Positions 18,326-28,455 of a stretch of 64,000 nucleotides of DNA are shown one piece after another. The position numbers and the translations under genes are program-made. Every line of letters starts with the position of its first letter. Within the stretch, counting starts at the first letter, position 1. Location: positions 434,001 to 498,000 of the forward strand of contig NZ_POUL01000002.1 in NCBI RefSeq assembly GCF_002890895.1. Direction: 5' to 3'. Origin of the DNA: Stutzerimonas stutzeri (GTDB taxonomy: Bacteria > Pseudomonadota > Gammaproteobacteria > Pseudomonadales > Pseudomonadaceae). The notes beneath the pieces are model-generated. The model was given only the letters and a program-made list of their open reading frames with translations, was not told where the DNA came from and made no database searches.

Positions 18326-19561
18326 TCAACCGCCTATCGCCGCCAATTCTGACCGCTCATGGTCCGCCGAGGGCTTCTGCTGAACCTTTGCCGCAGTCGC
18401 AGCACGCTGTTGCATGACAATGTCTAGGGCACGGCTGGGCAGAATATCGATGTCATCGAAGGTAATAAGCTGACCCGGCTCGACCGCATGCCGCAGGGCC
18501 GTCTTGCGCAGCAGGCCAATGGGGACGTGATCCGGATTCTGGTCGAGCTTCAGTGCTTCGCCGCGAAACTGGAAACCACCGATGCCCCGCTCGATCAACT
18601 CACCTGGTCGCATGGCTCGCTTGGCAATAGCCCCCACGCCAAGGGTTGGTGCGGTGGAGTTGTTCAACAGTACATCACCACCACCGAGCACTCGACGCAC
18701 GGTTTTGCCGACTTCGAGCGAGCAGAGATGGAACGGGCGTACCAGCGTGTAATAAGGGCCAGGGCCAAGCTTGAAATACTCTATAGCGGCACGCTGGTTG
18801 TCGTCGTGGCGGCAGACCAGAAACACTCCACCCGCGGGATATCCGGAAGGAATCACGTAATCGACGAAGGGTTGCCCTAACCGTTCGGCCATCATGCCAA
18901 GCAGGTTGCCCGACTCAGTCAGATTGGTCGAAGCCAGGCCTTCCAAGCCTTGTTTTGTAATAGTCGCGCCGAGGCCATTGCCGACAATAGCCTGTTCGAT
19001 CTGCACCTTGGTGCCGTCCGTGAATGAAGTGGTCTGATCTACGCTTATGCCTTGGCGTTTTGCCCAGTACCTCATGTCTTCGACCGAAGGGTTGTGGTTC
19101 AGATACCCCTTCATATTGCCGTAGACCAACGGCTTGAAGCCCATCATCAAGGCTTCTTCATGAAGGGCCGCCAATGAACCCGGCTGGTCGCCCTCGGCCT
19201 CGGTGATGAAGCCTTTAGCAGCCAGGTACGACCCGGTGGTGACCTGCAGCTCAGCGTTGATCGTCACCACCGGCAGACCAGCTTCGAAAGCACGCTCAAT
19301 GACCTCGGTGCCGTGAAATACATCGCCGCTGCATTCCACGATCAGGTCTGCACCAGCAATCAGATGGTCAATAGAATTGGTGAGTCGCTCAGGCAGGGGA
19401 AAATCAGTAAAGGAGTTCAACGGGCGACGGGTCAGGACTCGCGAGATTTCAATATCCTGATAATGCTGCTTGATCAGCCGAATAAAGCAGTGGGCGATCA
19501 TCCCTGTGCCGGATACACCGATCTTTTTCTTAATCTGCGAGGTAGACATAAGCGAATCCAT
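18326..19561 (-). CDS. NAD(P)-dependent dehydrogenase with SAF domain (homoserine dehydrogenase-like)
   Basis: This 411-residue cytoplasmic protein has an N-terminal Rossmann domain (GVSGTG loop, residues 15-20; VECSGD near 75) resembling homoserine dehydrogenase, and a C-terminal SAF domain (~295-385) like that of altronate dehydratase and antifreeze-type proteins. This layout matches the 'predicted homoserine dehydrogenase with SAF domain' family, whose members act on sugar-derived or branched substrates. The reaction here is unknown, and no homoserine pathway gene is nearby. Starts at 19561 and 19549 are both possible; neither has a strong ribosome site. Confidence 0.8.
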   Translation of the reverse strand: MDSLMSTSQIKKKIGVSGTGMIAHCFIRLIKQHYQDIEISRVLTRRPLNSFTDFPLPERLTNSIDHLIAGADLIVECSGDVFHGTEVIERAFEAGLPVVTINAELQVTTGSYLAAKGFITEAEGDQPGSLAALHEEALMMGFKPLVYGNMKGYLNHNPSVEDMRYWAKRQGISVDQTTSFTDGTKVQIEQAIVGNGLGATITKQGLEGLASTNLTESGNLLGMMAERLGQPFVDYVIPSGYPAGGVFLVCRHDDNQRAAIEYFKLGPGPYYTLVRPFHLCSLEVGKTVRRVLGGGDVLLNNSTAPTLGVGAIAKRAMRPGELIERGIGGFQFRGEALKLDQNPDHVPIGLLRKTALRHAVEPGQLITFDDIDILPSRALDIVMQQRAATAAKVQQKPSADHERSELAAIGG

Positions 19562-19761
19562 TCAGTAGGCAACGATGCTCTGACCGCAACGACAGAAAAA
19601 GATTTTATGGCGCAGTAAATCAGGCCTGTCGGTATGGCGAATCACGGTTGCGTTAGCAAAGCCAGCTACCTGAAAGCTAAGCGTCAGCAGGCCGATTGAG
19701 CCAATTGATTAAAGGCAAAAGAGAGGGGCGACTCGGCTGTTTTTTTGTCGCCAATATCCGG

Positions 19762-19790
19762 AATAAAAGGAAGCGGCGTTGCACCGCTCC
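19762..19790 (-). terminator. Intrinsic terminator of tpx
   Basis: On the - strand a GGAGCGG/CCGCTTCC hairpin (one bulge) is followed by TTTTATT. It starts about 14 nt beyond the tpx stop. Confidence 0.8.
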
Positions 19791-19803
19791 CTATCGACAG
19801 AGC

Positions 19804-20304
19804 TTAGTTAAGCGCTGCTATCGCCTTTTCGTAGTTCGGCTCGCTACCGATCTCGGCGACCAACTCGCTGTGAAGCACCTCATCGTGCTCGTCCAGTACA
19901 ACGACAGCACGAGCTGACACACCGGCTAGTGGGCCGGTTGCAACCAGAACGCCGTACTGCTCGAGAAACTCGCGTCCGCGCATGGTCGAGAGATTGATGA
20001 CATTCTCTAGCCCTTCAGCACCGCAAAAGCGCTTCTGCGCGAAGGGTAGGTCAGCAGAGATGCATAGCACCACGGTATTGGCCAGTTCGTTGGCCTGCGC
20101 ATTGAACTTGCGTACCGAGGTCGCACAGGTTGGCGTATCGATGCTTGGAAAGATGTTCAGGATCTTACGCTTGCCCGCGAAGCTAGCAAGCGTCACATCT
20201 GACAGATCACCGCCTACCAGGCTGAACGGCGCGGCCTTCTGGCCGACTTGCGGAAAGTTGCCGGCAACCTGAATCGGATTGCCTTTCAGGGTTACTTCAG
20301 TCAT
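19804..20304 (-). CDS. tpx: Thiol peroxidase Tpx (lipid hydroperoxide peroxidase)
   Basis: Tpx is an atypical 2-Cys peroxiredoxin that reduces alkyl and lipid hydroperoxides using thioredoxin. The 166-residue protein has the peroxidatic Cys60 in [10 protein letters not shown] and the resolving Cys94 in KRFCGAEG, with the usual 33-residue spacing. No signal peptide is visible, so it is probably cytoplasmic; E. coli Tpx can also be found in the periplasm. It lies 50 bp downstream of agcS on the same strand and is followed by its own terminator. Confidence 0.95.
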   Translation of the reverse strand: MTEVTLKGNPIQVAGNFPQVGQKAAPFSLVGGDLSDVTLASFAGKRKILNIFPSIDTPTCATSVRKFNAQANELANTVVLCISADLPFAQKRFCGAEGLENVINLSTMRGREFLEQYGVLVATGPLAGVSARAVVVLDEHDEVLHSELVAEIGSEPNYEKAIAALN

Positions 20305-20354
20305 GTCTAATTCCTCTCAGTCATGGGCCGTGCGCGTAGCAACGGCCCGGGTTA

Positions 20355-21707
20355 TCAGGCTACGTGGGTGCGGGCGAAGTATTCCTTGGTCAACTTGACC
20401 ACCACAGGGCTTAGCAGCAGCAGAGCAACGAGGTTGGGAATTGCCATCAGACCATTCAGCGTGTCTGCCAACAGCCAGGCGAAATCGAGCTGGGCGATTG
20501 CACCGAACGGCACAGCCAGGACCCAAATGATACGGAACGGCCAGATCGCCTTGGTGCCGACCAGAAATTCCCAGCATTTCTCGCCGAAGTAACTCCAGCC
20601 AAGGATTGTGGTGAAAGCGAACACGACCAGTGCGATCGTCAGCAGCGCTGCACCCACGCCGGGCATGGCCGATTCGAAGGCAGCAGCGGACAGCGCCGCA
20701 CCGCTTTCGCCACCCGTCCAGACACCCGAGCAGATGATCGCCAGGCCAGTGATTGAGCAGATGATGATGGTATCGATAAAGGTACCCATCATGCCGATCA
20801 GCCCGGAGCGAACCGAGCTGTTGGTCGTACCGGCAGCCTGTGCGATACCGGCCGTGCCCAGCCCCGCCTCGTTGGAAAAGATGCCCCGCGCCACACCGAA
20901 GCGAATTGCGGCCATCACTGCCGCGCCGGCAAAGCCGCCAGTGGCCGCGATCGGCGAGAAGGCATGGGTGAAAATCAGCTCGAAGGCCGCAGGAAGCTCA
21001 GCGGCGTGCACCACCAGCACAACGATGCCGGCAATGACGTACGCAACGCACATGAACGGCACCAGGGCAGCAGCCACTGCACCGATACGCTTGATGCCGC
21101 CGAGAATGACCAGCCCCACGAACAGCATGGTGACCAGACCGGTCACCCACAACGGCACCGAGAAGGTCGAATCCAGCGCCAGCGCCATGCTGTTGACCTG
21201 GACCATGTTGCCGATGCCGAACCCAGCCAGCCCGCCAAAGATGGCAAAGGCGCCACCCAGCCAAAGCCAGCGCTTGTGCAAGCCATTCTTGATGGCATAC
21301 ATCGGTCCGCCGACGTGCTCGCCACGATCATCCTTCTCGCGGTAATGCACTGCCAGCACCACCTCGCAGTACTTGGTCGCCATCCCAACCAATGCCGTGC
21401 ACCACATCCAGAACAGCGCACCCGGACCGCCGAGAAAGATCGCCGTGGCGACACCGGCAATATTACCGGTACCCACGGTAGCGGCCAGGCAGGTCATCAA
21501 CGCCTGAAACGGGCTGATCTCACCTGTTTCATCATCGCCCTTGGCACGTCCGCGCCAGATCAGCGCAAAGCCCGTACCGATACGCGCCAATGGCATGAAC
21601 TTGAGCATGACCATAAGAAAGAAACCAGTACCGAGGATCAGTACCAGCATGGGCGGTCCCCAGACGAGACCGTTGACGCTATTGACCAGGTTTTGCAGGA
21701 ATTCCAT
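20355..21707 (-). CDS. Sodium:alanine/glycine symporter, AgcS family
   Basis: This 450-residue inner-membrane symporter has about ten or eleven helices. The AGCS family is recognised by GTGNIAGVATAIFLGGPGALFWMW (~residues 75-92 hold GTGNIAGVATAIFLGGPG), by NEAGLGTAGIAQAA near residue 275 and by the WSYFGEKCWEFL segment near 385. Family members take up alanine, glycine or related amino acids with Na+. A GGGCCGT/ACGGCCC hairpin without a T-run lies between it and tpx (20325-20348), so some transcripts may continue into tpx. Confidence 0.93.
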   Translation of the reverse strand: MEFLQNLVNSVNGLVWGPPMLVLILGTGFFLMVMLKFMPLARIGTGFALIWRGRAKGDDETGEISPFQALMTCLAATVGTGNIAGVATAIFLGGPGALFWMWCTALVGMATKYCEVVLAVHYREKDDRGEHVGGPMYAIKNGLHKRWLWLGGAFAIFGGLAGFGIGNMVQVNSMALALDSTFSVPLWVTGLVTMLFVGLVILGGIKRIGAVAAALVPFMCVAYVIAGIVVLVVHAAELPAAFELIFTHAFSPIAATGGFAGAAVMAAIRFGVARGIFSNEAGLGTAGIAQAAGTTNSSVRSGLIGMMGTFIDTIIICSITGLAIICSGVWTGGESGAALSAAAFESAMPGVGAALLTIALVVFAFTTILGWSYFGEKCWEFLVGTKAIWPFRIIWVLAVPFGAIAQLDFAWLLADTLNGLMAIPNLVALLLLSPVVVKLTKEYFARTHVA

Positions 21708-22109
21708 TCAAGGCACCCTTATTGATTATGTTAGACATCCTTGCCCGAACGGGCCGAGCCGGCACGAACAATGAAACGGCGAGTTTGAGTACACCAGTTC
21801 AACTGCTGCCCGAACGACCCGGTAATACCCCGACTTCAATGTCCGGTGCATTACCGACAACCTGCAAGACTCGTGCTAGAGCCTTGCATCAGCCGCCATG
21901 CAAGGAGCGACCGAGCGATCCTACCACCACATTCTGTACTTGGCGCCACACGCTTTGTGCGTGATCCAAAGCGGATGCTGAGTGCAAACGAGCGACCGAC
22001 TGGTCAACCTGTGAAGCCACGCCAGATTGCCGCATACGGAAGCCTGTCAGCGTAGCCCAGAGCAGCGCCAAAGCCAGTCGATAAACGAGAGTTTTTGGTT
22101 TAGTAGTCG
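21708..22109. other. Intergenic region between tamB and agcS
   Basis: About 400 bp without a supported gene, downstream of tamB and upstream of agcS on the - strand. It contains an 8-bp hairpin CCTTGCAT/ATGCAAGG (21882-21889, 21898-21905) without a T-run, which could be a tamB terminator or part of the agcS leader. I saw no tandem-aptamer pattern that would support a glycine riboswitch. Confidence 0.5.
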
Positions 22110-25100
22110 TCAGAAATCGCGTCTGTAGAACACGTCCAGCGAGCTGGCGAGCCCGCTGGCCGCCTCAAGAAAAATCCGCTTGGTCAGCTGATAGCGCAAC
22201 GCGACCGTATTGGCAGGCTCGAATACCCCAACGCCGTAACGTAACGTCAGCCGATCGGTCAGCTTCCCGCTCGCCACCACGCTGGTGTCTGTACCGCTAC
22301 CCTCAGTGTCCAGCTGAAAGTCCTCGATGCCGAGGCGTTGCGCGACGTTGCCGGTAATCGATGCGCTGCCCGCCAGGCCTAGCCCAAGCGCTGCCTGAGC
22401 CAAGAGATTGCTGTCTCCGGTCTCGGCACCAAGGGGCCGCCCAAGCACAAGGTAAGACAGCGCCTGCTCCTGGCTCATGGCAGGCTCGGCGAACACATCG
22501 ACGCGCGGCTGCTCGGCGCTTCCTGTGATACGCAGGCCCGCGATCACGTTTTCATCCTCGATACGTCGAATGGCTTCGATATCCAGATAGGGTTGCGACA
22601 GCACACCCGTGAACAGCAACCGGGCGCGACGGATCGTCAGGCGTTGCCCATAAGCACGGTAACGCCCTTTGTTGAGGCTAAGCTCCCCGCGCGCATCGAA
22701 GTCATCGCCGATGTGCAGGTAACCGGCGAGGTCGGCAGTGAGGCCAAAGCCTGAGAAGCGCAGCCTGTCCTGTCCAACCTCAACATCCACGTCCATGCGA
22801 ATCGCCAAGGGCGGCTTCGTCTCTTCCGCTTCGGCGCCGACAATGACCGCATCCTCGGATATCTTGACCGTCGAGGGTGGCAGCTCTCGCACCGTGATTT
22901 CCCCACGCGGCACGCGCAGCTTGCCGCTGACGGCCAGCTGCTCGTCAGCCAACTGAATGCGTAGATCGGGCGCAATTTCGAGCTCAGCATAGGGCTCGAC
23001 GATCACAGGCAATTGGTTGCCATTGATACGCAGATCGAGGTCCAGCGCCTGCGCCCAATCGATTGTTCCCGCAATCTGTCCCTGGCCCTGCTCGCCGCTG
23101 CGCCAGTCACCCTCGACACGGACCCGCTCACCATCGATGACGGCCGTCACCTGCAGCTGCTCGAAACTGACAGGCAACTCCGCACCAGCAATCTCGCCCC
23201 CGGTGAGCTTTAGCACTCCTTCGAGCTGTGGTTTCTGCAGCGTGCCCGAAATCTGACCATTGCCATTCAGTTGACCGTCGAGTCGTTCGACCTGGGCAAC
23301 GAAAGGCCGGATAACGGAAAGATCGAAATTGTTTAGCTCGAAATTGCCAGAGATCGGCTTGACCTCGCCACTAGGGTCCACCTGGAGTCGAACATCCAGA
23401 TCGCCGAGATCCCCGCCCTCGAAGCTCAACCTGCTGTCGACCTGTTTCGGGGTCAGCTGGCTGCTCAGTGACAAGGTCTGATAGGGGAAATCGAGCCACT
23501 GCTCGCCATCCCGCATACGCAAAACGCCTGGCCCGGCGTCCACACGGATGGTCCCGCTTGGGCCTGATTTTGGCAGGTCCAGTGCAAGATCAGCGTTGAC
23601 TTCTCCTTGCCAGAGCAAATTCTCCGGCAGGTATTCGGCGAGCGACTCAAGCGGGAAGTCGCGCAGGCGATAGCGCAACTGCGGGTCAGGTTGCAGTCGC
23701 TGGTCGTCGGCACACAGCGTGGCCTGGCCCGAGACCCAGCAGTGCGCTCCGAAGGTAATCTTGCCGCTCTCCAATCGCTGCAGCGACGCGGGATCGCGCA
23801 GTGCCCATTGCTGTCCCTGAGCATCCAGCTCGGCTTTCGTCAACCGACCCCGCCAATCACCGCGTTCAAGCCCACCGGTCAACGCCAGCGACAGGTCGAG
23901 CAAGGGGCCCTGCAGTTGCAGTCTGGCCTGATGCGCCGTTGGCGTGCCTTCGGCGCTCAGCTGCAACTCGCCGATATCAGTCGCTCCAGCCTGTAAGCCT
24001 TTCGCGTCGAGGCTAAGCTGGCCCCGCTCGCCCTCGGAGAGGCTCGCGGCCACTTGCAGTTGATCAACTCGATTGTCCTGAAACGCGATCCCGGTGCTGC
24101 TCAACGCAAGCTTTCCCTGAGGTGCGTCTGGCGTGCCCGACAGGTCAAGCTTGCCGGTCATTCTGCCGCTCAAATCAGGCCAGAGCTGGCCCAGGCGCGA
24201 TAGATCAATGGCCAGGTTCGCCTCAAGCGTCTCGGCCCAGCGGCCGTTGCCCTGGATGCGGTTGTCGCCCAGACGCAAATCGACCGCCGGCACGCTCCAG
24301 GTCGTGTTCTCACCGCTAGCCTGCAATTGAAGCCTGAGCGGCTGCTTACGCAACGTGCCATTCAAATCGAGGGCGGCGTCGGCTTGCAGGTTTTCCTCTC
24401 GCAAGGCGCCGCTACTAGTCAGCGTGCCGCCTATGGTTCCCGGCAGCTCTGCGACCCAGTAAGACGGATCGAGTTCGCTCAGCTCGAGTCGGGTCGTCCA
24501 ATCGACTCCGTCAGCGAACCCGACGCTGAGATTTCCTTCAGCCCTGCCCTGTCCGGCCTGCAGTTGCAGCTGCGGCAAATGAACGACCTCAAGGTCACCG
24601 CTGACCGGGCTTTGCAACGTGAAGTCACCGGAGGGACCGGTCAGCGCCGCGTTGAAATTGCCCAGGTAACTGCCATCGTCGTACTGGATCTGCGCGTCGA
24701 GGGTTCGCAATGTCACGGGCGGCTCCTCGACGTCGGGATAGAGTCGGCGCCAGGGGAAGTTACGCCAGGCCAGCTGCGCCTCGGCATCTAAACCGTCTTG
24801 CCAATCGATCCGGCCGGCCAGATCAACGTATTGCTGCTCGCCGGCAGTCAACGTGAGGGTTTCGATATCGGCATGGGCCAAGTCGACCAATGCCTTGAGC
24901 GCGAGATCCACCGCACCGCCCTCGCCCTGCAGGCTTCCATCACCCACCAGGCGATAGCCCTGTTCCATGTCACCTTTGACGGTCAGCTCCAGCGCCTCGA
25001 GACGCAAGGCGTCGGGCAACTCCGGGGTCGCCTTGAAACGCTCCACCGCCAGCAGTAGATTCGCCGGCAGCTCCGGCTCCAAGGGTCTCACCCATCCGCT

Positions 25101-25802
25101 GAGCTTGGCCTGCAGATAGCCCTGGCTTTGCACGTCGACCATGAGATGTTCACGCAGCTCGCCGTCGGCTTCGAACTTCACTGCCCAGGGCTGCTCATTT
25201 GGCGAGCGAATCGCCGCGCTACCGCTCAGCATCAACGGCCAGTCGGCTCTGGTCTGCAGCCGGCCCGAAAGTTCAAGAACTACGTCTTCACGGCGAACCT
25301 CCAGCGCTCGAATGACTAGGCCCTGTTCGTCCCAGTCCGCCTGCAATTCCGCGCCCTGCATCTGTTGAACGCCGTTGAGGTTGATCGCGCCGATGTCGAC
25401 GCGGTCAAGACGGAGCTCGAGTGGTAGATCGAGATCCGGGAGACTGAAGGGTTCGCTTGTTGCTTCATCCTCCGGAGCAGGAGGAAATGTGAGATCGATA
25501 TCGCCGGTGACCAGCTCGTCGATACAAAGGGTCTTGCGCAGCAAACAACTAGGCGCCCAATTCATGCGCGGCGAAGCCACTTCGACCCGACGACCATCCT
25601 GCTCCCAGACCAGACGATCCGCCTGCCAGCGACCACCGAGGCGACCCGTGAACGCCTCAAGCTGCAGCCCAGGTAGTTGACTCAGCGTCCAACGGCTCCC
25701 CGCGTTCGTGCCGAGCACCAGTAAGACCGCCAAAACAACCACCAGCAGCAGCGCCAGTATGGCCAACAGCATCCCGCTGACGACTTTCACGCTACGCCTC
25801 AA
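22110..25802 (-). CDS. tamB: Translocation and assembly module subunit TamB
   Basis: TamB is a very long, periplasm-spanning AsmA-like protein anchored in the inner membrane. It works with TamA in outer-membrane protein insertion and probably in phospholipid transport. The 1230-residue protein has an N-terminal membrane helix (~8-32) after a short basic tail, a long beta-rich body with repeated L-x-L patterns, and the conserved C-terminal TamB (DUF490) domain ending in a Phe (YRRDF). Its ATG overlaps the tamA stop by 4 bp, so the two are translationally coupled. Length is close to that of E. coli TamB (1259). Confidence 0.93.
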   Translation of the reverse strand: MRRSVKVVSGMLLAILALLLVVVLAVLLVLGTNAGSRWTLSQLPGLQLEAFTGRLGGRWQADRLVWEQDGRRVEVASPRMNWAPSCLLRKTLCIDELVTGDIDLTFPPAPEDEATSEPFSLPDLDLPLELRLDRVDIGAINLNGVQQMQGAELQADWDEQGLVIRALEVRREDVVLELSGRLQTRADWPLMLSGSAAIRSPNEQPWAVKFEADGELREHLMVDVQSQGYLQAKLSGWVRPLEPELPANLLLAVERFKATPELPDALRLEALELTVKGDMEQGYRLVGDGSLQGEGGAVDLALKALVDLAHADIETLTLTAGEQQYVDLAGRIDWQDGLDAEAQLAWRNFPWRRLYPDVEEPPVTLRTLDAQIQYDDGSYLGNFNAALTGPSGDFTLQSPVSGDLEVVHLPQLQLQAGQGRAEGNLSVGFADGVDWTTRLELSELDPSYWVAELPGTIGGTLTSSGALREENLQADAALDLNGTLRKQPLRLQLQASGENTTWSVPAVDLRLGDNRIQGNGRWAETLEANLAIDLSRLGQLWPDLSGRMTGKLDLSGTPDAPQGKLALSSTGIAFQDNRVDQLQVAASLSEGERGQLSLDAKGLQAGATDIGELQLSAEGTPTAHQARLQLQGPLLDLSLALTGGLERGDWRGRLTKAELDAQGQQWALRDPASLQRLESGKITFGAHCWVSGQATLCADDQRLQPDPQLRYRLRDFPLESLAEYLPENLLWQGEVNADLALDLPKSGPSGTIRVDAGPGVLRMRDGEQWLDFPYQTLSLSSQLTPKQVDSRLSFEGGDLGDLDVRLQVDPSGEVKPISGNFELNNFDLSVIRPFVAQVERLDGQLNGNGQISGTLQKPQLEGVLKLTGGEIAGAELPVSFEQLQVTAVIDGERVRVEGDWRSGEQGQGQIAGTIDWAQALDLDLRINGNQLPVIVEPYAELEIAPDLRIQLADEQLAVSGKLRVPRGEITVRELPPSTVKISEDAVIVGAEAEETKPPLAIRMDVDVEVGQDRLRFSGFGLTADLAGYLHIGDDFDARGELSLNKGRYRAYGQRLTIRRARLLFTGVLSQPYLDIEAIRRIEDENVIAGLRITGSAEQPRVDVFAEPAMSQEQALSYLVLGRPLGAETGDSNLLAQAALGLGLAGSASITGNVAQRLGIEDFQLDTEGSGTDTSVVASGKLTDRLTLRYGVGVFEPANTVALRYQLTKRIFLEAASGLASSLDVFYRRDF

Positions 25803-27526
25803 AGCTCCGGCCCCATGGAAAAGTGCAGGCGAACTCCGCCCTCGCCATCCAGCGGATGTGCCAGGTCAACGCGAATCGGCCCAACCGGCGAAACCCATCG
25901 AACTCCGACGCCCACGCTGCTCTTGAGACTCGGCAACTCCAGCGAGTTGAACGAATTGCCCTGGTCTACAAAGGTCGCCAGTCGCCATTTCTCAGTCACT
26001 GAATACTGGTACTCAGCGCTGACCGCGAGCTGATAACGCCCGCCGATCCGGTCGCCATCAGAGTTGGTCGGCGACAGGCTCTGGTAGTCGTAACCGCGCA
26101 CACTTTGATCACCACCGGCAAAGTAGCGCAGCGATGGCGGCACGTTGGTGTATTCGTCGGTCCAGTTACCGCCCACTTCCACCCGCCCAAGAAAACGATG
26201 TCGAGCACCCAGCGTGGTGAGTCCCTTGACCGTCGCGTTGGCGTGGATCAGATCAGCGTCCGAGAACACCCCCTCCTTCGCCGCCCCCAGTTCGAACCTC
26301 AAGCGATAGCCATGACCGGGATCGAGACGGTTGTCGCTGCGCAGAAAGCTGTAAGAAACACCCGGCATCAACAAGGTGCTGACCCCCGAATCATCGCCCA
26401 GCTCGTACTGCTCATGACGCCACTTCAGCGCCCAGACGCGCTGCCAGCCGCTAGGCAGCCGACGATGCCACTCGGGGCCAACCGTCAGCAGGCGACTCAG
26501 GCTGTCGTTATCACTCAGTTCTTCGTACTGATAGCCGGCTGCATAGCGCAGTTTGTCCGTCAACGGTGGGTCCAGTGGTACGTCATAAAACAGACCGACG
26601 TTCTGCCGCGGCGCCGACAACTCGGACTCTATGCCGTAGCTGTGGCCCTGCGGGTTGACCCAATGGCGGGTGAAGTCGAAACGTATCCGTGGCCCGACAT
26701 CCGTCGAGTAGCCCAAACCAAACCCGAGCGTGCGCGGCTCTCGCGTGGTCAATTGCACCGCAACGGGAATACGTTGCTGATCGGCGTTAGCCGGGTTGGC
26801 ATCAACCCGGACGCCTTCGAAGTAGCCGCTGGACTGCATCGCCTGGTTGAGTTCGGCAATCAATTCCGAGTCATACGGCGTGCCGGGATCGAACGGCACC
26901 ATGCGCTCCAGCAAGTCCGGATCAAAAGGCGAATCTCCTTCAAAACCCACATCCCCGAGCAAGTAGCGTGGCCCGCTGTTGAACACCAGTTCGACGTCGG
27001 CGGCATTGGTGTCGGGGTTGATCGCCAGCCGTTGACGCTCGAAGCGGCCATCAAAAAACCCATAGCGCGAGGCCTGATTGAGGATCCGTTGTTTGACCGC
27101 TTCGTACTGCCCGTGATTGAGCACGGCGCCTGGCTTCAAGGTGTTGCGCGGCACTCGAAACGCCTGCAGTTCGGCAGCAGGCCCATTGACCTGCAATGTG
27201 ATGTCGCGCAGACGAACTGGCTCGCCGGGCTTGATTCGCAGCGCCAACCGAGGAGTTTCGCCTCCGGTGACCCTGGTTTCGATAACAGCGTGGTAATAGC
27301 CCAACGCCTGCAGCGCTTTGTTCGCCTGCTCCTGGGCAATGCGACTGTAACGCAGCAATTCTTCTTCGTTGCGATCGCCCAGTTCGCCGATGTAGTTCTC
27401 GACGTTTTCACGCAACGCACTGTTTGATGGCGTGACCTTGACGTCGAGCTCAGCTGCATCCAGCGCAGATGCGAAGCACAAGAAGACGCCCGCCGGGGCG
27501 GTACGGCGAAGGATACGGATAGGCAT
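25799..27526 (-). CDS. tamA: Autotransporter assembly factor TamA (Omp85 family)
   Basis: TamA is an outer-membrane Omp85 protein. From the ATG at 27526 it has 575 residues (E. coli 577): a signal peptide ending SALDAA before ELDVKV, three POTRA domains (~25-260) and a 16-strand barrel with the conserved VRGYDY motif (near residue 475) and a GxxxR-type C-terminal surface-antigen domain ending in SMGPEL. A longer open frame extends to 27844, but that part lies opposite the acetyltransferase gene and does not look like TamA. It forms a unit with tamB. Confidence 0.93.
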   Translation of the reverse strand: MPIRILRRTAPAGVFLCFASALDAAELDVKVTPSNSALRENVENYIGELGDRNEEELLRYSRIAQEQANKALQALGYYHAVIETRVTGGETPRLALRIKPGEPVRLRDITLQVNGPAAELQAFRVPRNTLKPGAVLNHGQYEAVKQRILNQASRYGFFDGRFERQRLAINPDTNAADVELVFNSGPRYLLGDVGFEGDSPFDPDLLERMVPFDPGTPYDSELIAELNQAMQSSGYFEGVRVDANPANADQQRIPVAVQLTTREPRTLGFGLGYSTDVGPRIRFDFTRHWVNPQGHSYGIESELSAPRQNVGLFYDVPLDPPLTDKLRYAAGYQYEELSDNDSLSRLLTVGPEWHRRLPSGWQRVWALKWRHEQYELGDDSGVSTLLMPGVSYSFLRSDNRLDPGHGYRLRFELGAAKEGVFSDADLIHANATVKGLTTLGARHRFLGRVEVGGNWTDEYTNVPPSLRYFAGGDQSVRGYDYQSLSPTNSDGDRIGGRYQLAVSAEYQYSVTEKWRLATFVDQGNSFNSLELPSLKSSVGVGVRWVSPVGPIRVDLAHPLDGEGGVRLHFSMGPEL

Positions 27527-27669
27527 GGCCAGGGATGCTAGCACGCTGCGCACTAGGCTTTGGCGAAGTGTCGATGCGTGTAGCACGGCATATACAGCGT
27601 TAGGCAAAAGCATGGGAACACTTCTTAGGACAACATCAGTACGACTGTCGCCCCTGCGCAAAATTCGTT

Positions 27670-28308
27670 CTAACCACTGGATGCCTCGACCTGTCGCGGC
27701 GCCGGATGGAAGAACACGTGCTCGACCACCGGACCGATGGCTACCTGGCCAATGTCTTCGTACCCCTGACGTGCGTAGAAGTTGAGGTAGCGTGAGTTGC
27801 CGGTGTCGATCACCAGGCCCTCCGATGCGGCGTCCGCAGCACACCAGTTGTGCAACGCTTCAAGCAGCTGTTCGCCATAGTGCTGCCCCTGGCACTTGGG
27901 ATGGACCGCCATCAGCGGCAACACATGGAAATTCCCTGGTGGCAGACAACCCAGCACCGCAGCGTGGTAATCAAGATAGCGCCGTGTACAGCGGAAGCCT
28001 GCAGTCAGCAGCATGCGCATTCGCCACGCCCAGCTTTCGGTGATGTCGAGCCGACGCTGCGGTGGCGCGATCAGCGCGGCAGCAATCAACCGGTCATCGA
28101 GCAACAACCCCAACGCCGGTTGGTCCTGCAACAAGTGCTGATTGACCAGCTCGCGCACGGTTGCGCGAACACGCTGCTCGTAGCCGGGGCGATCAGCCTC
28201 GAACAAATAAGCGAAGGTCGGTTCGTGTCGGTAGGCGTTATACAGAAGCGAGCGGATTTCCCTGGCGTAACCACTGTCGAGCATTCGTACTTCTGCAGTC
28301 ATCGGCAT
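27670..28308 (-). CDS. GNAT family N-acetyltransferase
   Basis: This 212-residue cytoplasmic enzyme has the GNAT acetyl-CoA-binding motif A: LMAVHPKCQGQHYGEQLLEAL (core LMAVHPKCQGQHYGEQL, ~residues 131-147), followed by the LVIDTGNSRYLNFYARQGYE segment near 165-184, a typical motif B (N-x3-FYxRxGF). The substrate is not evident. Its stop lies 143 bp upstream of the tamA start on the same strand, so co-transcription with tamAB is possible. An AAGAGAA ribosome site precedes the ATG. Confidence 0.85.
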   Translation of the reverse strand: MPMTAEVRMLDSGYAREIRSLLYNAYRHEPTFAYLFEADRPGYEQRVRATVRELVNQHLLQDQPALGLLLDDRLIAAALIAPPQRRLDITESWAWRMRMLLTAGFRCTRRYLDYHAAVLGCLPPGNFHVLPLMAVHPKCQGQHYGEQLLEALHNWCAADAASEGLVIDTGNSRYLNFYARQGYEDIGQVAIGPVVEHVFFHPAPRQVEASSG

Positions 28309-28455
28309 GGCGGTTCTCTTGTTATGTCACTGGGGCTGATTTCACGTTAGCAGCCGCATCGGAGTCTTGCCGGGGGAGAACCTGGTTTGATGATTACGGC
28401 TCGCCGCAGCGCCGCCATAGCCAGTAGAATCGCGGTTTTGCCGGAGCCACAGTCG

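Noticed and set aside
21708-22109. A glycine riboswitch upstream of the AgcS gene
   Set aside because: No paired tandem aptamer-like domains could be found, only one 8-bp hairpin.
26105-27427. A 440-codon open frame opposite tamA
   Set aside because: It is entirely antisense to a well-supported Omp85 gene and shows no family features.
27527-27844. An N-terminal extension of TamA
   Set aside because: The frame stays open, but it runs opposite the acetyltransferase gene, is Arg-rich and would put the signal peptide in the middle of the protein.
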